A stretch of DNA of 64,000 nt. Source: Micavibrio sp. UBA6147. GTDB taxonomy: Bacteria > Pseudomonadota > Alphaproteobacteria > Micavibrionales > UBA1664. The first letter of the stretch is position 1; each line of letters starts with the position of its first letter. Shown one piece after another: positions 20,680 to 29,485 of the stretch. The DNA lies in contig DIUX01000002.1 in the NCBI GenBank assembly GCA_002423185.1, positions 372,001 through 436,000 of the forward strand. Reading direction: 5' to 3'. The notes beneath the pieces are model-generated. The model was not told the origin of the DNA. It was given only the letters and a program-made list of their open reading frames with translations, and did no database searches. A program made the translations under genes and the position numbers.

Positions 20680-22038
20680 ATGGCAAAAACTCTGAAAAAC
20701 ATCCTGATGACTGGCGTATTCATGACTGGTCTTTCGCTCAGCATGATGGCCTCCCCCGCACAGGCGGAGGAACTGGATCTGACCGATGCTGTTACCAGAG
20801 GAATGCTCACCAACCCCGAATACGGCGTTGTTGCCAATAACCGCCGCGCCACGGATGAAGAATTGACCCAAGCCAAGGGCTTGTTTTTGCCCTCCGTTGA
20901 TTTGCGCGCCGATACCGGCCCCGAATACACGGATGATGTCGGCACCCGCAATGACGGCGACAATGACCGCGAAGAAACCCACTGGCGCTATGACGTCAGC
21001 GCGACCTTAACGCAAATGTTGTTTGACGGTTTTTCGTCAAAGAGCGAAGTTGAGCGCCAATTATCCCGCGTGAAATCCGCCGCCCACCGCGTTGATGAAA
21101 CCGCCGAATTTGTCGCCCTTGACGTTGTCGAATCTTATCTCGAAGTCCTGCGTCAGCGCGAATTGCTCGCTATTGCGCGCAGCAACGTCCAAGAACACCT
21201 TGCCATGCTCAACGAAATCCGTTCGGCTGAGAACGCTGGTCGTTCAACCGCCGCCGATATTGCACAGGCCGAGGCCCGCCTCGCCTCCGCCCGCGCAAAC
21301 GAAGCAACGGTTCGTCAGAGCCTGCGCGACTCCGAAGCCTTATTCATCCGCGAAGTCGGCGAAAAGCCTGATTTGCTCGTCATTCCGTCCTTGCCGGTTG
21401 ACGCCGTCACACCGACCATTGACGAAGCCGTCCGCGTTGCCCTTGACGAAAGCCCGACACTCGAAATTTTCGCCTCCGACATGAATGTCGCATGGGCGGA
21501 GTTTGAGGCCACAGGCTCAACCTTCTATCCCAATGTTGACCTTCAACTCAATGCCCGCCAGAGCGATAATGTCGGCGCCATTGAAGGGCTGGATCAAAGC
21601 GCCTCCGCGCTCGTTGTGATGAACTGGAACGTCTACCGTGGCGGCATTGACACCGCCCGCCGCCGTGAACATGTATACCGCCACGCGCAATCCAAAGAAA
21701 ACCGCGTTGAAGCCGCCCGTAAAGTTGAATCCGATGTTCGCCAAACATGGGCCGCAATGGTCGCCAGCGGCGAACGCGCCGTTGAATACTCCGCACAGGC
21801 CGAAGCCAACGAACGCGTTGTCGCCGCCTATAAAGACCAATTCGAACTGGATCGTCGCAGCTTGCTCGACGTTCTCGATGCCCAAAACGAACTCTTCGTA
21901 TCCCGCAGCAACACCGTCAGCGCCGAATATCTTGAGATGCTGGCCGTTTTCCGCTTGCTCGCCCTCCAAGGCCGCTTGCTGGAAGCGTTAAATGTTGATG
22001 CGCCGTACGAAGCCATCGTACAAGACGTACGTCAGTAA
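20680..22038 (+). CDS. TolC-family outer-membrane channel of the type I exporter
   Basis: From the ATG at 20680 the protein has 452 residues and begins with a clear signal peptide, with cleavage predicted after AQA (residue 29) before EELDLTDAV. The start was chosen because GAGGGTG lies 9 bases upstream and because the 26 extra residues from 20602 would bury the signal peptide. Two repeated halves of long helices, rich in Ala, Glu and Arg, match the TolC periplasmic tunnel, with the family's LDVLDAQNELF near the end. It should form the outer-membrane duct for the upstream adhesin. The stop is followed by an in-frame copy of the last eight codons including a second stop. Confidence 0.9.
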   Translation: MAKTLKNILMTGVFMTGLSLSMMASPAQAEELDLTDAVTRGMLTNPEYGVVANNRRATDEELTQAKGLFLPSVDLRADTGPEYTDDVGTRNDGDNDREETHWRYDVSATLTQMLFDGFSSKSEVERQLSRVKSAAHRVDETAEFVALDVVESYLEVLRQRELLAIARSNVQEHLAMLNEIRSAENAGRSTAADIAQAEARLASARANEATVRQSLRDSEALFIREVGEKPDLLVIPSLPVDAVTPTIDEAVRVALDESPTLEIFASDMNVAWAEFEATGSTFYPNVDLQLNARQSDNVGAIEGLDQSASALVVMNWNVYRGGIDTARRREHVYRHAQSKENRVEAARKVESDVRQTWAAMVASGERAVEYSAQAEANERVVAAYKDQFELDRRSLLDVLDAQNELFVSRSNTVSAEYLEMLAVFRLLALQGRLLEALNVDAPYEAIVQDVRQ

Positions 22039-22187
22039 ATCGTTCAAGATCTGCGCCAATAACACAGGCGCTTGAAAAGGTCAGGCATCAACAGTTTAGG
22101 CAAAGTTACGGACAATAATCCGGACAAGTATCCCCAGCGAATCGTGACTGCGCCAAGGATTTTTGTCCTTCATCATCGGACCAAGGC

Positions 22188-24746
22188 GTGAAACATAAAA
22201 ACGATCAAGGCGGCTCCACCACACCTCAAGACGGCATGAGCAAACCCAAAGGTCGGAGCCAAGAAACACCGAATTCTGACGATACCAGCCCTATTGATAT
22301 CGCCGCCGCCGACCATGCGGCCGAACGCCGCCCCGTTCCCCAGAACCCGACACTTGAAAACACTGGTGAAAATGCCGATGAAACGCCCGCTTCCAGCGGT
22401 ATATCGGCGCAAGCAGCCGCCCGCGTTAAAAAACGCCGCCCCGAAGGCCCCGGCGGCTGGCCCTTGGAGGCCGACAGACTGGCGATGAGCAGCCCGCTGC
22501 TCGAGGCGCTCAAAATACTCTCAGGCCGCCATGGTCGCCGTGTGTCGATCAATACCTTAGCCGCCGGCCTTCCGATTCCGAAATCCGGCATCACCCCCGG
22601 CCTGTTCATCCGTGCCGCCGAACGCGCCGATATGCGCGCCCGCATCATTGAGCGCAGCCTCCCCGCCCTTGCCATTAACCCGCTTTTGCCATGTATTTTG
22701 GTTTTGGATGCGGGGCAATGCTGTATTGTCGAGGACGTCCTGTATCCGTCCAATCAGCGCCCCTCACGCAAGGATGGTAAAGAAGCCAAAGTCCACGCCG
22801 ACACCGTGTTCCGCGTCACATTCCCCGAAAATCCGGACGTCAAAAAAGACATTCCGATCAAGGACTTGATGCGCCTGCATACGGGGCATTTATTCTTGCT
22901 CTCGCCCGTTGCCCGCGCCGATGACCGCGCCGGCCCCGCCGCGATTGACCAAAAACGCGAATGGTTCAAAGACCCGATGATGGCGAATAAATCCATCTAT
23001 TGGGAAGTTTGCCTCGCCGCCCTCGTCATCAATATTTTGGCGATTGCCAGCCCGCTTTTCGTGATGAATGTCTATGACCGCGTTGTGCCGAATAATGCGT
23101 TTCACACGCTCTATGTTCTCGGCGCCGGCATCACCTTGGCTTATTTGTTTGATTTTGTGCTGAAAAACCTGCGCGGAACATTCTTGGACATTGCCGGACG
23201 CCGCGCCGATATTCGGATTTCATCGAATATTTTTGAACATGTCATGGGCATGAAACTCGCTTCCCGCCCCGCCAGTGTCGGGGTGCTCACCAGCAATATG
23301 CGCGAATTTGAAACCATCCGCGACTTCTTTACATCCGCCACCATGGTGTCGCTGATCGACTTGCCATTTGCGTTGTTATTCGTTGTCATCATCGCGATTA
23401 TTGCCGGCCCCGTGGCGTTTGTCCCGCTCGCCGCCATGCCGCTCGTGGTGGTGGTAAGTTGGTTCATGCAAAAATCCTTGATGAAAGTGATCAAGAGCAC
23501 GATGGCGGAAAGCGCTTTGAAAAACGCCCTGCTCTTCGAATCCATCACCGGCCTTGAAACCATCAAGGTACAGGCCGCCGAAGGCCATATGCAGCGTAAG
23601 TGGGAGGAACTCACCGAAGAAGCCGCAAAATCGGGCATGAAGATCAAGAAAATATCTTCCTTCGCCATGAACTGGGCGATGCTGGTACAACAAATGACCT
23701 CGGTCGGCATCATCTTTGTCGGGGTGTGGTTGATTTCCGAAGGCGAGATTACGATGGGGGCGCTCATCGCCTCTGTCATGCTTTCTGGCCGCGCTTTGGC
23801 ACCGCTGGGGCAGATTGCCGGCCTGATGACCCGTATGAATCAATCCTTTGAATCCTACAAAAACCTTGACGACTTAATGCATAAACCGATTGAACGTCCG
23901 GCGGGTCGCCACTTTACCTCGCTTGACACGGTTCAAGGCAAAATCGAATTCCGCGGCGTCACTTTCCACTATCCCGACCAAAAAGTCCCCGCCCTCGATT
24001 CCATGACCTTCGCCATCAACCCCGGCGACCATATCGGCATTATCGGCGCGGTCGGCTCAGGCAAGACCACGCTCCAACGTTTGCTGATGAATTTATACGA
24101 ACCAACCACGGGCGCAATCATGCTCGATGGCACAGACGTACGCCAGATCGACCCCGGCGATTTGCGCCGCAATATCGGTGTTGTCCAACAACGCCCGCAG
24201 CTTTTCTATGGCACAGTCCGCGAAAACATCACGATGGGGCATGAAACCGCGCCAGAGCGATCCGTCCTGCGCGCCGCCGAACTCTCAGGCGTCATGGAAT
24301 TCTTGCGCGACACGCAATATGGGCTCGACACACCGGTCGGCGAACGCGGCGAAGCTCTGTCGGGCGGCCAACAGCAAGCCATCGCCGTCGCGCGTGCCTT
24401 GCTGTATGATCCGCCAATCATGATCTTGGACGAACCCACTGCCTCGATGGATCCGGCATCGGAGAACAGACTCCTGCGCCGCCTTCACGTCCTGACGCAA
24501 AACCGCACGGTTATCCTGATCACACATAAGGGCTCGATGCTGTCGCTTGTTGACAAGCTCATTTTGATGGATCGCGGGCGTATCCTTGCCTTCGGCAAAA
24601 AAGAAGACGTTATTGAACGCCTGCGCCGCGGTGAATTCGGCGGTGGCTCAGCCGCCCACGCGCGTGAGGCCGAACGCGGCGGCGATGAAGCCGACCATGA
24701 TGACGACGACGACCAATATTCCGGCGATACAGGGGGTCATTCATGA
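22188..24746 (+). CDS. type I secretion ABC exporter (permease fused to ATPase)
   Basis: 852 residues from a GTG start; an ATG at 22236 is an alternative. The first 90 or so residues are hydrophilic. A C39-like domain follows (about 100-245: SPLLEALKIL, RAAERADMRARI) without a catalytic cysteine, as in exporters that bind but do not cleave their substrate. The membrane domain (from about 275, YWEVCLAALVINILAI) leads to the nucleotide-binding domain with Walker A GAVGSGKTT (lysine 626), signature LSGGQQQ (from 724), Walker B MILDEPTASMD and switch LITHKG. The C-terminal tail is acidic (DDDDDQYSGD). It powers adhesin export and overlaps the next gene by four bases. Confidence 0.92.
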   Translation: MKHKNDQGGSTTPQDGMSKPKGRSQETPNSDDTSPIDIAAADHAAERRPVPQNPTLENTGENADETPASSGISAQAAARVKKRRPEGPGGWPLEADRLAMSSPLLEALKILSGRHGRRVSINTLAAGLPIPKSGITPGLFIRAAERADMRARIIERSLPALAINPLLPCILVLDAGQCCIVEDVLYPSNQRPSRKDGKEAKVHADTVFRVTFPENPDVKKDIPIKDLMRLHTGHLFLLSPVARADDRAGPAAIDQKREWFKDPMMANKSIYWEVCLAALVINILAIASPLFVMNVYDRVVPNNAFHTLYVLGAGITLAYLFDFVLKNLRGTFLDIAGRRADIRISSNIFEHVMGMKLASRPASVGVLTSNMREFETIRDFFTSATMVSLIDLPFALLFVVIIAIIAGPVAFVPLAAMPLVVVVSWFMQKSLMKVIKSTMAESALKNALLFESITGLETIKVQAAEGHMQRKWEELTEEAAKSGMKIKKISSFAMNWAMLVQQMTSVGIIFVGVWLISEGEITMGALIASVMLSGRALAPLGQIAGLMTRMNQSFESYKNLDDLMHKPIERPAGRHFTSLDTVQGKIEFRGVTFHYPDQKVPALDSMTFAINPGDHIGIIGAVGSGKTTLQRLLMNLYEPTTGAIMLDGTDVRQIDPGDLRRNIGVVQQRPQLFYGTVRENITMGHETAPERSVLRAAELSGVMEFLRDTQYGLDTPVGERGEALSGGQQQAIAVARALLYDPPIMILDEPTASMDPASENRLLRRLHVLTQNRTVILITHKGSMLSLVDKLILMDRGRILAFGKKEDVIERLRRGEFGGGSAAHAREAERGGDEADHDDDDDQYSGDTGGHS

Positions 24747-26197
24747 CCACCCCACAAAAACCGAAGCCGCCGGCGAAACCGGCCGCCAAAACGCCACAAC
24801 AACCCCCGCAACAACCAAGCGGCGGCCTGAACCTCAACTCGCTCCAAGGCTATGACCAAGCCCATAAAGGCATGTTCCATTCCGGCCTCGACAGGCTCGA
24901 AGCCTACGGCGAGAAAATGCTCATCACGGACGAGGATTTACCGCTCTATAAACATATCCAGCTCATCACCATCTGCTTTGGCTTTGTTGTATTGATTCTG
25001 TGGGCGTGTTTTGCCGATCTGGACGAGGTCACCCGCGGTCAAGGCCGTGTGATTCCGACCAGTGAGATTCAACAAATTCAGCACCAAGAAGGCGGAATCG
25101 TTGATGAATTCCTCACCAAAGAAGGCCAAAAAGTCACCAAAGGTCAGGTCATCATCCGCCTGCGCAATATTGGGGCGTCCTCCGACCTTGGCGCCAGCAC
25201 CGCGCGTTATATGGGACTTCAGGCCAAGAAATACCGCCTGATGGCCGAAGCCGACGGCAAAGAAACGCCGGAATTCCCCGACGACGTGATCGAAGGCGCC
25301 CCCGAAGGCGTCCAAGAAGAACTCAACGCCTTCCGCGCCAACCGCAGCCGTTTGGAATCCCAGCTTTCCGTCTATGAAACGCAAATCCGCCAGCGCCGTC
25401 AGGAAGTGACCGAAATCAACACCCGTATGCGCGATGTCCAGCGCCTCATCGATCTCACCAACCAAGAAATCAATATGACCCGCCCGATGGTGGAGCGAGG
25501 CTCAGCGCCGAAGATGGAGATGCTCCAACTCGAACAACGCATCGCCGAACAAGAATCCCAACTCAACGGTATGCGCGCCAGCCTCCCCCGCGCCAACAGC
25601 GCGATTAACGAGGTTTCCGCCCGTATTGAAGACCTCAAACAAACCGCCAAAACGGACGCCCAGAACGAGCTCTCAACCGTTCTCATCGAAATCAAAACCA
25701 TCGAAAGAACCCTGACTGGCCTGCAAGACACCCGCAACCGCACCGACATCACATCCCCCGTTGACGGGATTGTGAAGGATTTGCGCATCAATACCGTTGG
25801 CGGTGTTGTGCGCCCCGGCGACATCATCGCCGAAATCGTCCCCAATGACGAACAATTGCTGGTCGAGGCCAATATCCGCCCTTCCGACATCGCCTTCATT
25901 CACCCCGACCAAAAAGCCGTGGTGAAGATCACCGCCTATGATTTTTCCATCTATGGCGGGCTTGAAGGCAAAGTGATCGACATCTCTGCCGACACCATCA
26001 CGAATGAAAAAGGCGAGAGTTTTTACCGCGTCAAGGTGCAAACAAAGGAAAACAGCCTGCGCCGCAAAGGCGAGATTTTGCCGATCATTCCGGGCATGGT
26101 TGCCTCGGTTGACATCCTGACCGGCAAGAAAACGGTGATGGAATATATCCTCAAGCCGTTCAGAAAGACCCTCGACAATGCGATGAACGAGCGTTAA
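24743..26197 (+). CDS. HlyD-family membrane fusion protein of the type I exporter
   Basis: 484 residues with a Pro/Lys-rich cytoplasmic N terminus, one transmembrane segment (about 71-91, ITICFGFVVLILWACF), then a split lipoyl domain (IQHQEGGIVDEFLTKEGQKV, later NRTDITSPVDGIVKDL) flanking a long coiled coil (about 180-320). The C-terminal beta-barrel (TAYDFSIYGGLEGKV) fits HlyD/LapC-type adaptors that link the ABC exporter to the TolC channel. Its ATG overlaps the stop of the ABC gene as ATGA, so the two are probably translated in coupled fashion. Confidence 0.92.
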   Translation: MTTPQKPKPPAKPAAKTPQQPPQQPSGGLNLNSLQGYDQAHKGMFHSGLDRLEAYGEKMLITDEDLPLYKHIQLITICFGFVVLILWACFADLDEVTRGQGRVIPTSEIQQIQHQEGGIVDEFLTKEGQKVTKGQVIIRLRNIGASSDLGASTARYMGLQAKKYRLMAEADGKETPEFPDDVIEGAPEGVQEELNAFRANRSRLESQLSVYETQIRQRRQEVTEINTRMRDVQRLIDLTNQEINMTRPMVERGSAPKMEMLQLEQRIAEQESQLNGMRASLPRANSAINEVSARIEDLKQTAKTDAQNELSTVLIEIKTIERTLTGLQDTRNRTDITSPVDGIVKDLRINTVGGVVRPGDIIAEIVPNDEQLLVEANIRPSDIAFIHPDQKAVVKITAYDFSIYGGLEGKVIDISADTITNEKGESFYRVKVQTKENSLRRKGEILPIIPGMVASVDILTGKKTVMEYILKPFRKTLDNAMNER

Positions 26198-26243
26198 TCT
26201 CATAAATCCTTTGAACCCTAAGAATACAGGCGCTTGCAAGACC

Positions 26244-28229
26244 ATGGCCAATGCACAGGAACAGATTCAATCAGGCAACATCACGATCCGTTTTCCGGAT
26301 GGCGCAACCCGCAGCTACGCCGCCGGCACAACCGGCCTCGACATCGCCACCAGCATTTCAACCTCGCTGGCGAAACAAGCCGTTGCTGTCACGATTGATG
26401 GCGCGCTCAGTGACCTGTCACTCCCCATTCACGCCGATGCCGCCATTGGAATCGTCAAGCGTGACGATCCTGCGGCGCTTGAATTGATCCGCCATGACTG
26501 CGCCCACGTTTTGGCCGAGGCGGTGCAAGAACTCTTCCCCGGCACCCAAGTCACCATCGGCCCCAACATCCAAGACGGCTTCTTTTACGACTTCGCGCGC
26601 AACGAACCCTTCACGCCTGAAGACCTCCCCGTCATCGAAAAGAAAATGCGCCAGATCATTGAACGCGGCAACGCCTTCACCCGCGAAGTCTGGCCTCGTG
26701 ACGAAGCCATCAAATATTTCAAAGACAAAGGCGAACACTACAAAGCCGAGATCATTGAAGACCTCCCTGCCAGCGAAGACATTAAAATTTACCGCCAAGG
26801 CGACTGGCTCGACCTTTGCCGCGGCCCGCATATGCCCACGGTCAAGAGTGTCGGCCCCGCCTTTAAATTGATGAAGGTTGCGGGCGCGTATTGGCGCGGC
26901 GATTCCAACCGCGCGATGCTGACCCGTATTTACGGCACCGCATGGCATAATCAAAAAGACCTCGATGCCTATTTGCACCGCTTGGAAGAAGCCGAAAAAC
27001 GCGACCACCGCCGCCTTGGCAAGGAAATGGACTTGTTCCATATCCAAGAAGAAGCGCAAGGATCGGTGTTTTGGCACCCGCAAGGCTATGTGATTTATAA
27101 CCAGCTTGAAAACTATATCCGCCGCCGCCTGCAAAACGCAGGCTATGTTGAGGTCAAAACCCCGCAATTGATTGATAACAAGCTGTGGGAGGCCTCCGGT
27201 CACTGGGGCAAATTCCGCGAAAACATGTTCGTTGTGCCGGACGAGGTTCCCTCCACCGATGACAGCAAACCCGTCTTGTCGGGCAAAGGCCGCCTCATGG
27301 CGCTCAAGCCCATGAATTGCCCCGCGCATGTTCAGATTTTCCGCCAAGGCATCAAATCATACCGCGATTTGCCGATCCGCATGGCGGAGTTCGGATGCTG
27401 TCACCGCAACGAGGCACATGGCGCACTCCACGGCATTATGCGGGTGCGTCAGATGACTCAGGATGACGCGCATATTTTCTGCCGTGAGGATCAAATCACC
27501 GAGGAAAGCATCGCGTTTTGTCAATTGCTCCAAGCCGTTTATACCGACCTTGGCTTCACCGACATCGTGATTAAACTCGCCACCCGCCCCGACACACGCG
27601 CCGGAACGGACGAAACATGGGATCGCGCCGAACAAGGCCTGATGGACGCGCTCAAGGCCGCCAAGCTCGAATACACCATCGCCCCCGGCGAAGGCGCGTT
27701 TTACGGCCCGAAACTCGAATTCCACCTCACCGATGCGATTGGCCGCTCATGGCAATGCGGCACGCTCCAGCTTGACTTCGTCCTGCCCGAACGGCTTGAG
27801 GCCAGCTATATCGGCGAAGACGGCAACCGTCACCGCCCCGTCATGCTCCACCGCGCGATTTTGGGCACGCTGGAACGCTTCATCGGCATCATGATTGAAA
27901 ACTATGCCGGCAAATTGCCGCAATGGCTCGCCCCGACACAAGCCGTGGTGACCACCATTACATCCGAGGCCGACCCATACGCGCAAGAGGTCTATGACCG
28001 CCTGAAAGCCCAAGGCTTGCGCGTTGAACTCGACACCCGCAATGAAAAAATCAACTACAAAATCCGTGAACACTCGATGAAGAAGGTTCAGGTCATTTTT
28101 GTTGTCGGCGCGAAGGAAGCACAGGCGCAAACAGTGGCCGTCCGCGTTCTCGGCGGTGAGAACCAAACCGTTGAACCACTCGAAAAAGCCATCAACGATC
28201 TTGCGCAAAACTGCAAACCGCCTTATTAA
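26244..28229 (+). CDS. thrS: threonyl-tRNA synthetase ThrS
   Basis: From the ATG at 26244 (MANAQEQ) the protein has 661 residues; an upstream TTG frame would add 11. The N-terminal TGS domain (TIRFPDGATRSYAAGTTG) is followed by the editing domain with DCAHVLAEAV and IGPNIQDGFFYDF. The class II core carries motif 2 (FGCCHRNEAHGALHG) and motif 3 (PVMLHRAILGTLERF), with zinc ligands in the MNCPAHV region. A C-terminal anticodon domain completes it. It charges tRNA-Thr and edits mischarged serine. infC follows after 37 bases, a common pairing. Confidence 0.95.
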   Translation: MANAQEQIQSGNITIRFPDGATRSYAAGTTGLDIATSISTSLAKQAVAVTIDGALSDLSLPIHADAAIGIVKRDDPAALELIRHDCAHVLAEAVQELFPGTQVTIGPNIQDGFFYDFARNEPFTPEDLPVIEKKMRQIIERGNAFTREVWPRDEAIKYFKDKGEHYKAEIIEDLPASEDIKIYRQGDWLDLCRGPHMPTVKSVGPAFKLMKVAGAYWRGDSNRAMLTRIYGTAWHNQKDLDAYLHRLEEAEKRDHRRLGKEMDLFHIQEEAQGSVFWHPQGYVIYNQLENYIRRRLQNAGYVEVKTPQLIDNKLWEASGHWGKFRENMFVVPDEVPSTDDSKPVLSGKGRLMALKPMNCPAHVQIFRQGIKSYRDLPIRMAEFGCCHRNEAHGALHGIMRVRQMTQDDAHIFCREDQITEESIAFCQLLQAVYTDLGFTDIVIKLATRPDTRAGTDETWDRAEQGLMDALKAAKLEYTIAPGEGAFYGPKLEFHLTDAIGRSWQCGTLQLDFVLPERLEASYIGEDGNRHRPVMLHRAILGTLERFIGIMIENYAGKLPQWLAPTQAVVTTITSEADPYAQEVYDRLKAQGLRVELDTRNEKINYKIREHSMKKVQVIFVVGAKEAQAQTVAVRVLGGENQTVEPLEKAINDLAQNCKPPY

Positions 28230-28266
28230 TATGGAACGTTACGTCGCTTAAACAAATAAAGGAGAG

Positions 28267-28821
28267 ATGACCATAAGACCCCCAATGAACAGAATGCCGC
28301 CGAAAGACGATGGCACACGTATTAATGAAGCCATTACAGCCCCCGAAGTCCGCGTTGTTGGCGCGGATGGCGAAATGGTCGGTGTCATGAGTGTTGCCAA
28401 AGGGCTAGAGCTCGCCTTCGCCGCTGGCCTTGATCTTGTGGAAGTATCCCCCAACGCCGCCCCGCCGGTGTGTAAAATTCTCGACTACGGCAAATATAAA
28501 TACGAGCTTCAGAAAAAAGCCAACGAGGCGAAAAAGAAGCAAAGAACGGTCGAAATCAAGGAAATCAAACTCCGCCCGACCATCGAAGACCACGACTACA
28601 AGGTCAAACTCAAAAACGCCACACGCTTTCTTGAAGAAGGCAACAAGGTGAAATTCACCCTGCGTTTCCGTGGGCGTGAGATGAGCCACATGGATCTCGG
28701 CGTTGAGGTCTTGCGCCGCTATCAAGCCGACCTTGCCGGCATCTCAAAAGTCGAGCAAGAACCCAAAGCCGAAGGCCGCCAAGTCATGATGGTTCTATCT
28801 AGCGACGCCATCCTGTCATAA
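28267..28821 (+). CDS. infC: translation initiation factor IF-3
   Basis: 184 residues if read from ATG 28267. The N domain (RINEAITAPEVRVVGADGE), lysine-rich linker helix (KANEAKKKQRTVEIKEIK) and C domain (FTLRFRGREMSHMDLG) are all present. IF-3 binds the 30S subunit and proofreads start codons. The ATG lies only two bases from the AGGAG site, whereas an in-frame ATA two codons on (28273) has ideal spacing. As infC in other bacteria uses a rare start for self-regulation, ATA may be the true start. The usual followers rpmI and rplT are absent here; a terminator follows instead. Confidence 0.93.
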   Translation: MTIRPPMNRMPPKDDGTRINEAITAPEVRVVGADGEMVGVMSVAKGLELAFAAGLDLVEVSPNAAPPVCKILDYGKYKYELQKKANEAKKKQRTVEIKEIKLRPTIEDHDYKVKLKNATRFLEEGNKVKFTLRFRGREMSHMDLGVEVLRRYQADLAGISKVEQEPKAEGRQVMMVLSSDAILS

Positions 28822-28868
28822 GACTGGCCTGTAAAGCGACCTGAGCCTAAGTTCCGCCACAAAATTCA

Positions 28869-28906
28869 AAAAGCCCCTTTCGCTAGCTGCGCAAAGGGCT
28901 TTTTTA
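28869..28906. terminator. terminator after infC
   Basis: AAGCCCCTTTCGC can fold with GCGCAAAGGGCTT with one mismatch, followed by TTTTTT on the plus strand. The reverse strand also ends in a T-rich run, so it may act both ways. Confidence 0.85.
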
Positions 28907-28918
28907 TACCTCCAAAAG

Positions 28919-28948
28919 AAAACCCCCAACGCAGTCTGCGGGGGGTTT
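28919..28948 (-). terminator. terminator after trxA
   Basis: AACCCCC and GGGGGTT flank an inner CGCAG/CTGCG pairing. Read on the minus strand, the hairpin is followed by TTTTCTTTT, which suits the end of the trxA transcript. Confidence 0.75.
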
Positions 28949-29057
28949 ACGTTATTTTAGAAAGCTCGGCTGCTAACGAAGCACAACGAAAGGCAGGATC
29001 CAGCCCTAAAACAAGTTTAAGTCAAACCGCTCTTACAAAAACAGTAAGCGGAATGGC

Positions 29058-29375
29058 TTAGATCACCGAATCCACCCATTGGGTGAGTTGCTGTTTGGAC
29101 ATGCCGCCGACTTTGGTTTCGGTGACTTGGCCGCCTTTGAACACCATCAGGGTCGGGATGCCGCGTACGCCGTATTTAGTCGGTGTGTGCGGGTTTTCGT
29201 CAATGTTCATTTTCATGATCTTGACGCGACCGCCGAGCTCCTTGCTGACCTCATCAACCAAGGGTGACAGAGCCTTACACGGGCCGCACCATTCAGCCCA
29301 AAAATCAACAACGACGGGGCCATCGGCCTTCAAAACATCGTTTTCAAAACTGGAATCGGATACAGCGTGTGTCAT
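29058..29375 (-). CDS. trxA: thioredoxin TrxA
   Basis: 105 residues with the active site WAEWCGPCKAL (Cys30 and Cys33) and the cis-proline segment RGIPTLMVF. This is the standard length for cytosolic thioredoxin, the general disulfide reductant. An AAGGAGA ribosome site precedes the ATG. It lies downstream of addA on the same strand after about 110 bases, as it often does in alphaproteobacteria, and has its own terminator. Confidence 0.95.
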   Translation of the reverse strand: MTHAVSDSSFENDVLKADGPVVVDFWAEWCGPCKALSPLVDEVSKELGGRVKIMKMNIDENPHTPTKYGVRGIPTLMVFKGGQVTETKVGGMSKQQLTQWVDSVI

Positions 29376-29485
29376 GGGTTTCTCCTTATCGGTTACATGG
29401 GTTCATTATACGCGCAAACGCCTTGCGGCTCAAGCATCAACACCTCAATATAACACCGATTTAACGTTGACGCCCCACCGCACGC

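Noticed and set aside
28822..29057. rpmI and rplT expected after infC.
   Set aside because: The interval has only two terminators, with no ORF for L35 or L20.
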